NCBI GenBank assembly: GCA_003013855.2
Contig: PVNU02000424.1
Location: 3,782,001 to 3,846,000, forward strand
Reading direction: 5' to 3'
DNA length: 64,000 bases
DNA from: Liriodendron chinense
Taxonomy: Eukaryota > Streptophyta > Magnoliopsida > Magnoliales > Magnoliaceae
Shown here: positions 7,885 to 18,335 of the stretch, piece after piece
How the letters are laid out: the number at the start of each line of letters is the position of its first letter
Position numbering within the stretch: position 1 is the first letter of the stretch
Translations under genes and position numbers: made by a program
Notes under the pieces: generated by a model
Told to the model about the DNA's origin: nothing
What the model saw: the letters and a program-made list of their open reading frames with translations, nothing else
Databases searched by the model: none

Positions 7885-10800
7885 ATTTCAAAAAGCCAAA
7901 AAAATCAAAAACTTTCAAAAACCAAAAACATCTAGCATTTCAATTTCAGAAAAATCTCAAAAACCAAAAAATATTTCTTTTCCTACATTCAATAGTGTGC
8001 CAAGTTCGTCTAAAGAGTCGCATGAGTTCGAAGTCGAATCATATGATTTCGACATCAAATTAGACTTCGAACTCATGGGTCTGGACGAAGCTCGGGATGA
8101 GGAAGATGATGATCCAGCTCCCGAACTAGAGGATCTCCTCAAAAAGTTCGAATCTAAAGCCAATGTTGTAGCCGATGATTTCGAGATAGTAAACTTGGGG
8201 ACGCCTGAGATCCCTAGGGAAGTACGCATTGAAAAATCGTTGCCACCTGAGATGAAACAGAAAATGATAGAGTTCCTAGCTCCAAGATTGTCCAACTTCG
8301 CGTTCTCATATGAAGACATGCCGGGGCTCGATGAAGAGCTCGTTGTACACCATCTGCCAACCAAGGCAGATATGAAGCCAGTGAAGCAGAAACTTCGAAG
8401 AATGAAGCCAGAATGGGCTCTGAAAGTCCGAGATGAAGTCATCAAGCAGTACAACGCGGGATTCTTGGTAGTCTCCAACTACCCTGAATGGCTCGCCAAC
8501 ATCGTACCAGTACCAAAGAAGGACGGCAAGGATCGAATGTGCATCGACTTCCGAGATCTCAACAAGGCCAGTCCTAAAGATGACTTCCCTTTGCCACATA
8601 TCGACACTCTGGTCGACAACACTGCTGAATACAAGATCTTCTCATTCATGGACGGGTTCTCAGGTTACAATCAGATCAAGATGGCCGTCGAAGATCGTGA
8701 GAAGACATCGTTCATCACTCCCTGGGGAACCTTCTGTTACAGGGTAATGTCGTTCGGTCTGAAGAACGCAGGAGCAACATATCAGCGAGCAATGACAGCA
8801 TTATTCCACGACATGATGAACAAAGAACTTGAAGTATATGTGGACGACATGATCATCAAATCTCGCACAATTGAAGGACACTTTGAAGATCTAAAGAAAT
8901 TATTCAACAGATTAGAAAAGTACAAGCTCCGTCTCAACCCTCTGAAATGTGTCTTCGGTGCAATGGGAGGCAAACTCCTCGGCTTTATGGTGAGCGAGGA
9001 TGGCATCAGGGTCGACGAGACCAAAACCAGAGTAATCATCGAGATGCCCCCTCCTAGAACAGAGAAAGAAATTCGTGGCTTCCTCAGCAGAATTCAATAC
9101 ATCAGTCGCTTCATCGCACAGCTCACACCTATTTGTGAGCCCATTTTCAAGCTCCTTCGGAAGAACGTTCCAAAAGAATGGAATGATGATTGCCAAGTCA
9201 CCTTCGATCGCATTAAGAAATATCTCATGAATCCTCCAGTCCTAGTGCCACCCACTCCCGGACGACCACTATTGTTATACATCTCGGTAGCAGCAGAAGC
9301 CATTGGCTGTGTCCTCGGCCAGCACGACGAGACCGGGAAGAAGGAACAAGCAATATACTATTTGAGCCGAAAGTTCACCGACTACGAGACCAGGTATTCC
9401 CCGATCGAGAAGACTTGCCTCGCCCTAGTCTGGACAACTCAGCGACTCCGTCAATACATGATTGCATTCCCTATTCTCCTCCTCGCTCGCATGGATCCGC
9501 TCAAGTACCTGTTCGAGAAACCGGCACTCACTGGGAGAATAGCTAAATGGCAGCTACTCTTGTCTGAGTTTGACATCACCTATGTCACTCAAAAGGCAAT
9601 CAAGGGGCAGGCCCTCACCGATCATCTTGCCGCCCACTCCCTCCTGAATTATCAATTGCTCAAGACATTCTTCCCTGATGAAGATCTCTTGCTTATTGAA
9701 GAAGAAGAAAAGAAGAAAGGAGAGTGGACGTTATTCTTCGACGGCGCAGCAAATTCTAAAGGGAGTGGTATTAGAGCAATCCTCTACTCTCCAGATGATG
9801 TCCCTATTCCTATCTCGAGGCGCATAGCATTCGAGTGCACCAACAACATGGCAGAGTATGAAGCATGCATCGCTGGCTTAAGGGAAGCCATAATCTTGGG
9901 CGTCAAGAAGCTACGAGTGTTCGGAGACTCACAGCTTATCATCAATCAGACCAATGGCGAATGGAAGACCAAAGACGAGAAGTTGATACCATATCATGTG
10001 TATCTTGACAATCTGATCGAAGAATTCAAGGAAATCACCTTCTCATACATGCCCAGAGCCAAGAACCAGTTTGCAGATGCTCTCGCCACACTCGCATCAA
10101 TGCTCGAGATCCCAAAAGGAGCTTCAGAATGGGAGCTCACAGTCGAAATTCAAGAAGAACCTGCTTTCTGCCTGCAAATGGAAGAAGTTGAAGCTGTCCC
10201 TGACAAACCCTGGTATGCCGACATCAAGCAATATCTCGAAACCCAGGAGTATCCAGAGTCAGCAACAGCAACAGATCGCCGAACCATCCAGTGTTTGGCC
10301 GGCCAATTCACCATCAGTGGCGAAATTCTTTACAAGCGATCCTATAATCACATCCTCCTTCAATGCGTCGATGAAACAGAAGCTGCAAAGATCATGAAAG
10401 AAATACACGAAGGAATCTGTGGCCCACACATGAATGGGCACATGATGGCAAAGAAGATTCTACGACTCGGCTACTATTGGCTCACCATGGAGACAGACTG
10501 CTGCCAGCACGTCAGAAAATGTTTCAAGTGTCAGGAGCATGCGAAGCAAATCCATGCCCCATCATCAGAGTTATACAACCTGACCACCCCCTGGCCCTTC
10601 TCCATGTGGGGACTCGACATCATCGGCAAGATCAGTCCTAAAGCATCAAATAGTCATGAGTACATACTTGTGGCAGTCGATTACTTCACCAAGTGGGTAG
10701 AGGCAGCCTCCTACACCACAATTGCAGCATCTCAGGTGATCAAATTCATGAAGAACAACATCATATGCCGGTATGGAATCCCTAATGCCATCATCACAGA

Positions 10801-11461
10801 TAATGGGACCCCGTTCGTCAACAAGAAGATGGATGACTTCCTCAGCAAGTTCAAGATCCAACGTCATCGATCAAGCCCCTACCGTCCCCAGATGAATGGT
10901 GGGGTAGAAGCCGCAAACAAGACAATCATCAGGATACTCGAGAAAATGGTCGTGACCTATCGAGATTGGTCAGATATGCTCCCATATGCACTTTGGGCCT
11001 ATCGAACGTCTGTACGATCTGCTACGGGCGTTACTCCTTTCGAGCTTACTTACGGAATGGAAGCAGTCCTACCAGTCGAGGTGGAAATACCATCATTACG
11101 GGTATTACTAGAAAGCGGAGTCGAAGAAGAAGAATGGCAACGGGCCAGATTCGATCAGTTGCAGCTAGCAGATGAAAAGCGCATGCGTGCACTAAGTCAT
11201 TCTCAGTGTTATCAGAAAAGGATCGCTCAGGCTTACAACAAGAGAGTCCGAAAAAGAAGTTTCAAGGTAGGCGACATGGTTATGAAGAAGATTCTACCGT
11301 CGCACCTTCCGGACCCCAGAGGAAAGTTCAAACCCTCGTGGGACGGGCCACTAATCGTCAGAGAAGTACTTCCCGGAGGCGCCCTCCGACTCACCAGCAT
11401 GAGAGGGGTGGATCTTCCTGAGCCAACCAACGCCGACAACGTGAAGATCTTTCACGGGTAA
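7595..11461 (+). CDS. pol: Reverse transcriptase - RNase H - integrase polyprotein (element A)
   Basis: An open frame of 1288 codons ending TAA at 11459. The first 130 or so codons overlap gag-pro and an AT-rich spacer and look non-homologous; convincing coding starts near 8018 (SHEFEVES). The RT has FRDLNKASPKDDFPLPHID and catalytic YVDD (Y415-D418). RNase H has FFDGA (D716), MAEYEA and GDSQL. Integrase has an HHCC finger (H938, C976, C979) and a D1008, D1069, E1105 triad with exactly 35 residues between the last two. The C-terminus carries a GPL/REVLPGGALRL module of the GPY/F type. No break is visible, so the enzymatic part could be active. Expression needs a frame change or splicing from gag-pro. 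Confidence 0.95.
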   Translation: MIREGLSATQISNPTSKKSWSLGQTMILRPNHQTPPLQGRKCGVLNGHLFPSLLNQSKSHLRALASKKNACLSSDRNFGTSWAQLWSAMPACSKSHEFQKAKKIKNFQKPKTSSISISEKSQKPKNISFPTFNSVPSSSKESHEFEVESYDFDIKLDFELMGLDEARDEEDDDPAPELEDLLKKFESKANVVADDFEIVNLGTPEIPREVRIEKSLPPEMKQKMIEFLAPRLSNFAFSYEDMPGLDEELVVHHLPTKADMKPVKQKLRRMKPEWALKVRDEVIKQYNAGFLVVSNYPEWLANIVPVPKKDGKDRMCIDFRDLNKASPKDDFPLPHIDTLVDNTAEYKIFSFMDGFSGYNQIKMAVEDREKTSFITPWGTFCYRVMSFGLKNAGATYQRAMTALFHDMMNKELEVYVDDMIIKSRTIEGHFEDLKKLFNRLEKYKLRLNPLKCVFGAMGGKLLGFMVSEDGIRVDETKTRVIIEMPPPRTEKEIRGFLSRIQYISRFIAQLTPICEPIFKLLRKNVPKEWNDDCQVTFDRIKKYLMNPPVLVPPTPGRPLLLYISVAAEAIGCVLGQHDETGKKEQAIYYLSRKFTDYETRYSPIEKTCLALVWTTQRLRQYMIAFPILLLARMDPLKYLFEKPALTGRIAKWQLLLSEFDITYVTQKAIKGQALTDHLAAHSLLNYQLLKTFFPDEDLLLIEEEEKKKGEWTLFFDGAANSKGSGIRAILYSPDDVPIPISRRIAFECTNNMAEYEACIAGLREAIILGVKKLRVFGDSQLIINQTNGEWKTKDEKLIPYHVYLDNLIEEFKEITFSYMPRAKNQFADALATLASMLEIPKGASEWELTVEIQEEPAFCLQMEEVEAVPDKPWYADIKQYLETQEYPESATATDRRTIQCLAGQFTISGEILYKRSYNHILLQCVDETEAAKIMKEIHEGICGPHMNGHMMAKKILRLGYYWLTMETDCCQHVRKCFKCQEHAKQIHAPSSELYNLTTPWPFSMWGLDIIGKISPKASNSHEYILVAVDYFTKWVEAASYTTIAASQVIKFMKNNIICRYGIPNAIITDNGTPFVNKKMDDFLSKFKIQRHRSSPYRPQMNGGVEAANKTIIRILEKMVVTYRDWSDMLPYALWAYRTSVRSATGVTPFELTYGMEAVLPVEVEIPSLRVLLESGVEEEEWQRARFDQLQLADEKRMRALSHSQCYQKRIAQAYNKRVRKRSFKVGDMVMKKILPSHLPDPRGKFKPSWDGPLIVREVLPGGALRLTSMRGVDLPEPTNADNVKIFHG

Positions 11462-12593
11462 GTTATTTTGACCTTATCAAAGGTTACTTTAATAGAGCTG
11501 AAGTCAAGAGGTCGAAGCTAAGACCTCTGAGAAATCATTCCGTCCACCAACAAGTGTTTCAAATAAGGGGATTCAAAAAGAGAAACATACAAAAAAAAAA
11601 AAGAGGGATTCAAAAGGAAAAGACAAAAAAAAAGGGAGAGAAAAAGAATATAAAAGAAAAAAAAAGAGAAAAAAAGAGAAAGAAAAAGGGAAGCCAAAGA
11701 AAGGCACTCAAGAAAAAAAATCAATCCAAGAAACACAGTCATCCATCCATTCATCTCAGAGGGGTCTTTAGCAAAGACCGACAGCTCTATTATCGTAACT
11801 CAGGATAAGGGCTGAAAGACTGTCATCGGCCGGCAACGACTGATTCCCGACCTCTAGCCGCCGCAGTTATCCAAGGATGCAGAAAAAGAAAAAGGAAAAA
11901 AAAAATTGTGTGCCTAAACAAAGAGGGCGGAGTGAAAACCCGAAAGGGCGCTCCGAGTAAAAACAGTGGGCATACAGCGGACTTGGTGAAAACCTGAAAG
12001 GGCGCCAAGGGTAAAAACAGCATAGCTGCCAAGGGGCAGGCAAGAACAAATACCCGGGACGTGGTGAAAACCCGAAAGGGCGCCACGGGCAAAAATGACG
12101 GGAAAAAGCCGGCTGTGGTGAAAACTCGAAAGAGCACTGCAGGCAAAAATGGTTCAAATGAAAAAAAGAAAAAATAAAAGTGCAGGTACCAAGAAATCAG
12201 ACAGTCCAGATCGGTTCAAGCAGTGAAAGTGCAAGAACAAGAGGAAGTACAGTCAGGAGCGAAGAACTCTACAAACTCTGACAATCTCAAGAAGCAAGAG
12301 TTTCCATTGCCTACATCTCTAGGGAACCAAAGGATCAAACAAGTCAAATCTCGAGACATCGGTCAAAGCATTGGCCGAGCCCCAGTTCTGATTCCTATAT
12401 CCTGACACAAAATCCAGACACACTCACAAGACAACTCATGGCACAGTAGATTTTCAAACAGTTTTCTCTTTTTCAATTAAATGCATCATATTTCTTTTAC
12501 ACATATCATATCATCTTTTTCAAAAAATACAAAAAAAAAATGCATCATCATCAATCATATATGCAAAAAAGAATGCGCAGGTGGCCAACACAA
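11462..12593 (+). other. Post-integrase spacer of element A (purine tract and four-copy motif)
   Basis: No gene. A purine-rich, almost pyrimidine-free stretch lies at about 11566-11735. It is followed by a four-copy motif (listed separately) and by AT-rich DNA with AAATACAAAAAAAAA before the 3' end of aORF2. B has the equivalent region at 29422-30513. The antisense aORF2 transcript must end in or after this spacer. Confidence 0.7.
11927..12150 (+). repeat. Four-copy GTGAAAACCCGAAAGGGCGC motif after pol
   Basis: Copies start at about 11932, 11987, 12064 and 12117. Each has GTGAAAACCCGAAAGGGCGC (or a close variant), then 3-6 bases, then G-G/C-AAAAA. Spacing is 54-78 bp and the DNA between copies differs. 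B keeps four copies in the same position (29866-30083, reversed). Conserved core with variable spacers suggests a functional RNA or protein-binding element. Confidence 0.8.
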
Positions 12594-15190
12594 TCAATCT
12601 CTACCCTCCTCCTCGGCCACATCAGGTAAGTCCTCTGACTCATAAAAAGATAATCTCGCTCTCAACCTGCTCACCTCCATACGCAGGTAATGCGCCTCAT
12701 CGCGCTCAAGGGTACGGGTCGCTATCTCCTCGTCAGACAATCTCTGATCGGCAGCCAATCTCCTCGACATCATCTCACAATGATATCGAAGTGCAGAGAT
12801 CTCAGACAGCAGATGGCCATGAGTGGCCAAAAGGAAGCCAGGATCGATAAACGGGCGCTCCTCAAAGGGTTCATATGAACCAGATGAAGAGCCAGCATCT
12901 CTGAGGATATCCTGCTCATTTTCATCAACAGTCTGGTGCCAGCAAGGGATACGTCGGTACAAAGACTGCTCAGCAACCCAGTACTGATATGGGGCGGTCG
13001 CCATCGGAAAAGTCCGCAGCTCAAAACCCAGCAAATCAGCAGTCAAGAAACTCGCCCAAGAACAATCAATCCGGGTCCTAAAGTCAGAGGATCTGGATGG
13101 AAGTGCTCGACGCCCGATACCCGTGAAAGCGAAAAGAGGAACATCCTGCTCATATCCAAACTGCCGCAGGAACCGGATGGGATGATAAGAAAAGTAGGAT
13201 CGAAAGCCTACCAACATCAGAGGATGGCGGTGTGCATTGCAAAGCACTGGAGGAAGTGAAAGCCAAGATGACTCCCAACGAACGTTCCAGTCACGAAGCT
13301 CAGCGAACATCCTGCGATACAAGGGCTCACTCATCCTAGCTGAAGGCGGAAGGAACTCCATGATATAACGCATGATGTCAGAGCCCGGGATGCCAGGAAG
13401 AGGTACAAGAACGGTCAGAGAAAGACTCTCCCATAACCAGACCTGATCACAAAAGAAGTTCAGCTAGAGCAAAACAAGTCCTGACAAAGCAAAAGGAAGA
13501 GGTGTAGGAGAGATACCTGAAGAAATGCACAGCAGCCGCGAAGGACACGAGTGCGGCCCAGGGCGCAGTCGGTCAGCCCATCGAATAGCTCGGCCAAGAT
13601 GAGAGAAATGATCCCCTGCCGTCGGATAGCTCGACTCATCACCTCAAAAAGCAAAGGAGTCTGGGACCTGCACCATCCCGAAAATAGCACCTCAGCTATC
13701 AAGCAGAACATCAGTGCGTTCCGAGCAAAGGTAGAACCGGCCGTACTCTGAGGACCCGAAAAAAGATCATACAGCAGGTCCAAAGAGAACACTACAGCAT
13801 CTTGGCCACCAGCTGCAGGCCGAACAAGATAAGGGATCCCGAACCAGTTCTGCGGTGTAGCAGTCTTCGACGAAAAATATTGAGCATAATCCCAGGGTAG
13901 GCCTGTCAAGCGAGCAAGCTCCTCCAAAGAAGGTCCCATCTCCATATCGTTGAACGCGAACAAGTTCAACGAAGGGACCCAGTCAATCAAGGCAGCTCCG
14001 AGCATCCTCCAGTCAATATCAACTCTGGCCATATGGATCAGACCGCCGAAGCCATAAGACTCCAAATCTCGAATCTCATAAACTGACAAGCTGTCAAGCC
14101 AAGCAAGCAGTCGGGGCGAGCAAGAAGAACGAGGAAGCAGCTGACAAGCCCTCACTGGTACCCCCTCCAACACAAAAGGCCCAGAAACCAATGATGACTC
14201 ATCAAGGATCGGAAGGTCAACGGGCGAAGGAGAAGGAAAAGCTGGAACCTCTGCAAACTCGACAGCCCCTGACCTGCCCTCAGTAACGGCTATGTCTGAT
14301 ATAGTCGCATCGCTGTCTGAAACTGTCATAATCTCAGCCGCATGAGAAGACTCGCCCACCTCATGAACAGAGTGCGCAAAAGACCGACGATCAGGAGAAA
14401 GACGATACTCCCCATCAAAAGGGCTACCAGTGAAGATCACACCGCACATCGTGACATCCTGGCTAATCTGACCGTCAAAGAATACATCTGAACCATCAAA
14501 AAGGGTCCGGGCAGCCCCGATCGAAGAATTAACGGTCAGATCTGGACCTGCGGCCCCCTCCAACAGGAAATCATGAATCCAATCATCATCCTGACTGATC
14601 AAAGGGATCATCGAGGCATCCACACCGTCCATCATCAGGGGGACATCATCAATGATCACATCAAGTCCACCCAAAGAAGTATACCGCACATCCTGGCCCT
14701 CATCCAGAGCATCCAAACCATCAAAGGTACCATCTGAACCATCCATCCCATCCAAGCATGAGATCAGCCTATCTATGTCCCTCATGGTCCCATCATCACC
14801 ATCCATCACATCATCCATGGGGCCCACACTCAAGGGATGCATAGCTTCACCCATGTCCCACCTCATCATCCTATCCATACCATCCATTTCTCCCACAATC
14901 GAAGGCCCATTCAAATCAGAAATTTCAGCCATCCCACCATTAATGGGGCCATTCAAACCTCCACCAACCACCAAGCTTAAATCTTCATTAATGCCCCCAT
15001 TTAATGCTCCATCTCCACCATCAATCAAAGGCACTTCATCATCTTTAAAGCCTTCATCAAGTGCTGAAGTGTGGGACCCACTGACCTCTCCCACAATGGC
15101 CCACAAGCCATCATCAATGGCTGCCCAAGAAAGGATCAACAAAGAACAAGACAAAAAGAGAAGGAAAGAAGGGACAAAATGTAGATTCAT
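12594..15190 (-). CDS. aORF2: antisense, two-exon gene of element A (DUF7745/PMD-like)
   Basis: Exon 1 runs 15190 to 13517 and exon 2 runs 13442 to 12594. The 74-nt intron has a GTATCTC donor and a TGATCAG acceptor and is phase 0. The start at 15190 (MNLHFVPS) is preferred because B keeps it at 26804; the frame is open up to an ATG at 15514. The protein is about 840 aa: a hydrophobic start, a D/G/M-rich region (residues about 30-210), then a globular part with FNDMEMGPSLEELARLTGLP and LYDLFSGP motifs. It ends in a heptad-like segment (MMSRRLAAD to SRLRARL). The pattern resembles DUF7745/plant-mobile-domain-type proteins found in Tat elements; no enzyme motif is seen. No stop or frameshift is present in A. 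Confidence 0.75.
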
Positions 15191-15295
15191 GGCTGGAATC
15201 GAAGGATCCAGTGCAGAGGGATAGGGGACAAGAGAAAAGGATAGCAGGGAATGTCCGAGCACGAACCAGCCCAGGCCGCTCAAGAGACGAGCTCT

Positions 15296-15318
15296 GGGCG
15301 GCCTGCCCTGGGCCGCCC
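15296..15318. promoter_or_regulatory. GC-rich inverted repeat upstream of aORF2
   Basis: Arms GGGCGGCC (15296-15303) and GGCCGCCC (15311-15318), the same arms as in the LTR promoter. A related half site GGGCGGCCCATGGAGC lies reversed near 15404-15420. It sits about 110-130 bp upstream of the aORF2 ATG on the minus strand. Confidence 0.7.
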
Positions 15319-15465
15319 ATACGGACGCGGTTCCTCTCTCTCCGCGGGATTGGCTCCAAGGTTCTTGGTAGGTGAGGCTGACAGTCCACGTCAGCAGATG
15401 GCGCTCCATGGGCCGCCCAAGGCTCCGGTCCACTCCAGATTTCGACTGAGGCTGATCAAGATCAT

Positions 15466-15475
15466 ATAAAAGGTG
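15466..15475 (-). promoter_or_regulatory. Possible TATA box for aORF2 transcript
   Basis: The minus strand reads TTTTATATGA about 280 bp upstream of the aORF2 ATG, in a region that has the GC-rich block downstream. B has a changed sequence here. It could equally be chance in AT-rich DNA. Confidence 0.35.
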
Positions 15476-15514
15476 CCCCACCGGTCCAATCACGGAGCAA
15501 TGCGGCCAGAACAT

Positions 15515-16045
15515 GGCTGATCAAGTCAAAAAGAAGGAAAGTTGATCAAGTGGGGGCCACAAGCAATCCAAGCCGTTCAAAGACCAGATCATCATGATCT
15601 AAACCATTGAAGGACCTACATGAGCCACCAAACAGCAAGATCAAAGGACTGATCATCAAAAGAAGGGCCAGAATCCAAGATCTAACCATCAAGTGGGCCC
15701 ACAAAGCCAAATCAAGCGATCAGAAGCGTTCAAGCCATCATCCACACCATGAGAAGCCTTCTTAGTCTCACAAATCATCAAAAGAGGTGCCCCAAAGTAA
15801 AGCTAAGGTCTCAAGTGGGCCCACAGGGCCGAATCTATCAATCTGAACCATTCAGGGACTAGATCATCAGGATCCAAACCGTTGGAAAGCCTACTCAAGT
15901 CATGGACCAGCAAGATCAAAGGTTCGATCATCAAAAGAAGTGCCAGAATCCAAGATCTAATCATCAAGTGGGCCCACAAGGCCTAAACAAGCAATCTGGA
16001 CCGTTCAAGTCATCATCCATGCAGCTAAGAAGTCTCAAATCATTA
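15515..16045. repeat. Spacer between aORF1 and aORF2 with a ~262-bp direct duplication
   Basis: Two direct copies, about 15645-15790 and 15908-16040, share AAGATCAAAGG, CCAGAATCCAAGATCTAA and CATCAAGTGGGCCCACAA. No coding potential was found. The equivalent in B is 26100-26460, reversed. Confidence 0.7.
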
Positions 16046-16691
16046 TGGCCCGTTTGGCACCCTGGATTCCAGGAGAAAGTGAGGGAAAGGAGGAGAAACT
16101 GGTTGCTTTATTATGTTTGGCACCATGGATTTGAAGAGAAGTGGATTTGAGTGGAATCCAAGAGAACTCAAAAAGGCACTTTTAGCCCTTTTTCAAATCC
16201 TCAAAAAAAGGTGGGATTTGAGGAGAAATCCTTCCCAACGTGGGACCCACCATAATGTGTCCCTAACTATGGGACCCAACATGATGTACATTTTCCATCC
16301 AACTTGTTGATAAGGTCACAAGGACCGGGATGAAGGGACCACACAAATTTCAGTTTAATCGAAGACTTTTGTGCATCATAAAGGTCTCACTCTCCATTTT
16401 TTCTTGTTTTATGGTCCACTTTAGATGTGGATTTGCTTTATTTTTTGGATCTTGGCATAAAATGATATGTAAAAATGGATGAATGGCATGGATTTAAAAA
16501 TCGAGGCTAATACGGTAGGCATACGGTGGGATTAAAATTTACACCGTCCATTCCTTCATGTTTGATTTCTCTCAAATCTTGGCTGCCAAACAGAAAATCT
16601 GGAATTGATAAGAAGTGGAATCGGTGAGAATTCATATCATGGAATCCACTTCTCCTCACTTCTCCTCAAATCCATGGTGCCAAACGGGCCA
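16046..16691. mobile_element. Tourist-like (PIF/Harbinger) MITE inside element A
   Basis: Terminal inverted repeats begin TGGCCCGTTTGGCACC and extend to about 30 bp with mismatches. TTA flanks both ends (16043-16045 and 16692-16694), as for PIF/Harbinger. It is 646 bp with no ORF. The aligned place in B (near 26095) has no insertion. A diverged relative lies at 48354-48987 in the opposite orientation. Confidence 0.85.
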
Positions 16692-16840
16692 TTAAGGAAC
16701 AAGTCAAAGGTCAAAGCTTCCAGACATCATCAAAGAATCTTGAGACAAATCAAAGATTATATATTCATTCAAAAGAGCTTGATACAAAAGAAGATAAAAG
16801 CAAAAATACAAGGCCATATAAAGCAGAGCACCCGAGCAGG

Positions 16841-18335
16841 CTACAAGTCGCCGACATAATCATCATCGTCCCTCCTCGTGTCCCGCTCCCGACGATAAAG
16901 ATCCATCAAAGGAGCAGTCACCGAACCTCCAGCATACCTGCGACGGCCACCTGAAACATAAAGCGAAGGAAGCAGAGGCCCCTGGCCGAACAGCAGATAC
17001 CACTTATCATAATCACGATCCGGGATCGTGAAACGAAATCCGGGCTGACCCACGAGAGCCTCAACTCTCTCATCAACCGGCATCCGAGCAGCTGGAGGAG
17101 GAGCAGAACAAGGGACCCGAGCCACCCCAGTGACTTGCCGAAGCAACCTCTCCCCCAGGTACCACTGAAAAGATTCAGCGTCCGAAAGCATGATACGGAG
17201 ACATGAAGCATCATATGCCTCCACACGCTGAGGGGTATAATAGAGAGGGAAACTAGCATATGGCATCCGAGCGAGCTGCAGCAGATGAGGTTACCACGAT
17301 CAGTTATAATACAGCACGAGGGGTAGGGAAAGCAAGATACTTACGTCCTCGACAGTCAGCCCGTCTATGTCAGCACGCCAATTGTCCCCAGGAACTCGGG
17401 AGTTCCGCTGACGGTTTTGTTGGTGCCAGTACATGTGGCGATACTGAGAGGGCTCAACATCAGCCCTCATCCTCGGCGCGAGATGGGAAAAATGGTCATA
17501 AAAGCAAGTCTGGACAAAAGCACATCTAATGATCAGAGAGGAAAAGAAGGCGAAAGCCCTTCAAGGAAGGGGAAAGAAGAAATACCACAACAACAGGCCA
17601 GAAGCCTGTGAAGGACCGGCTATGTCGACAGGTCTTGTCCAGACCTTGAAAAATATGGGTCAAGATAGCCCCATTCCAGTTATAGGGGTGATGAAGATCC
17701 TCGACTAAACGAAGAAATTTAGGATCAACTCTCTCATTCGCATGGCAGAAAAGAAAGGATCCAAAAGCATAGGTGATCATGGCCCGCGCTTTGTGGAGGG
17801 CCTCTCGCTCAGTGGTGGGGATGACGGAGGCAAAACTGTTGTAGAACCATCGCATCTTCACTTGATGGCCTTGGAATTCGCCCTCGGGTGGGACGTCACC
17901 GACAAGCCGTAGCCAGTCGGTGGAAGTGAGAGGAGCTAGAGAGCTGACTTGAGGAACAATTGTCCCATGAAATGGGAAGCCTATCTGCATGTAAATGTCC
18001 AAGGGGGTTATCCCCCATTCTCCACAAGGGAGCTGAAAGGTGTGGGTCTCATCCCGCCACCTCTCGCAAAGGGCCGCGAGCATCATGCGGTTAGCATCGT
18101 TATTGTGGAAACGTAGGGTGAGGAGGCCAGCAAAAGGAGTACCATCTAGCACTCGTTCAAGCAAGGGCTGTGGATCCTTCATCCAGTCGTCCAAGCGATC
18201 CCTGGTACCTCAACCCTTGATAGCGGGAAGAGGTTGATGCTCCATAGCTAAGGAACACATGTGGTCCCCTCGGCGGACGATGAAGGTGGGATCATCTTCG
18301 TCAACTACTCGGTGACCTCTGGTACCATCCGCCAT
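16841..18335 (-). CDS. aORF1: antisense, three-exon PMD-like gene of element A
   Basis: Exon 1 runs 18335-17586 (750 nt), exon 2 17509-17345 (165 nt), exon 3 17275-16841 (435 nt, TAG). Introns of 76 and 69 nt have GT-AG borders (GTATTTC...GTCCAG and GTAAGTATC...GCTGCAG) and are phase 0. Exon 1 carries LCERWRDETHTFQLPCGEWG and GFPFHG, typical of the plant mobile domain (PMD, aminotransferase-like family), then HPYNWNGAILTHIFQGLDK. The total is about 449 codons. The start at 18335 gives MADGTRGHRV; codon 42 is an in-frame TGA (18212-18210), so as it stands the protein may start at Met 18194. Host PMD proteins (MAIL1/MAIN) act in gene expression and TE silencing; a role here is unknown. Confidence 0.75.

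Noticed and set aside
11554..11808. Lysine-rich 84-codon frame
   Set aside because: It is the translation of the purine tract; the opposite strand gives a phenylalanine/leucine-rich frame in the same way.
14652..15224. Open frame of 190 codons on the + strand
   Set aside because: It lies fully opposite aORF2, and its protein is the low-complexity reverse of the D/G/M-rich region.
15114..15389. Start of aORF2 at 15514 with 108 more residues
   Set aside because: The region contains the GC-rich block and is not conserved as protein in B, whereas the ATG at 15190 is. Kept only as a possibility.
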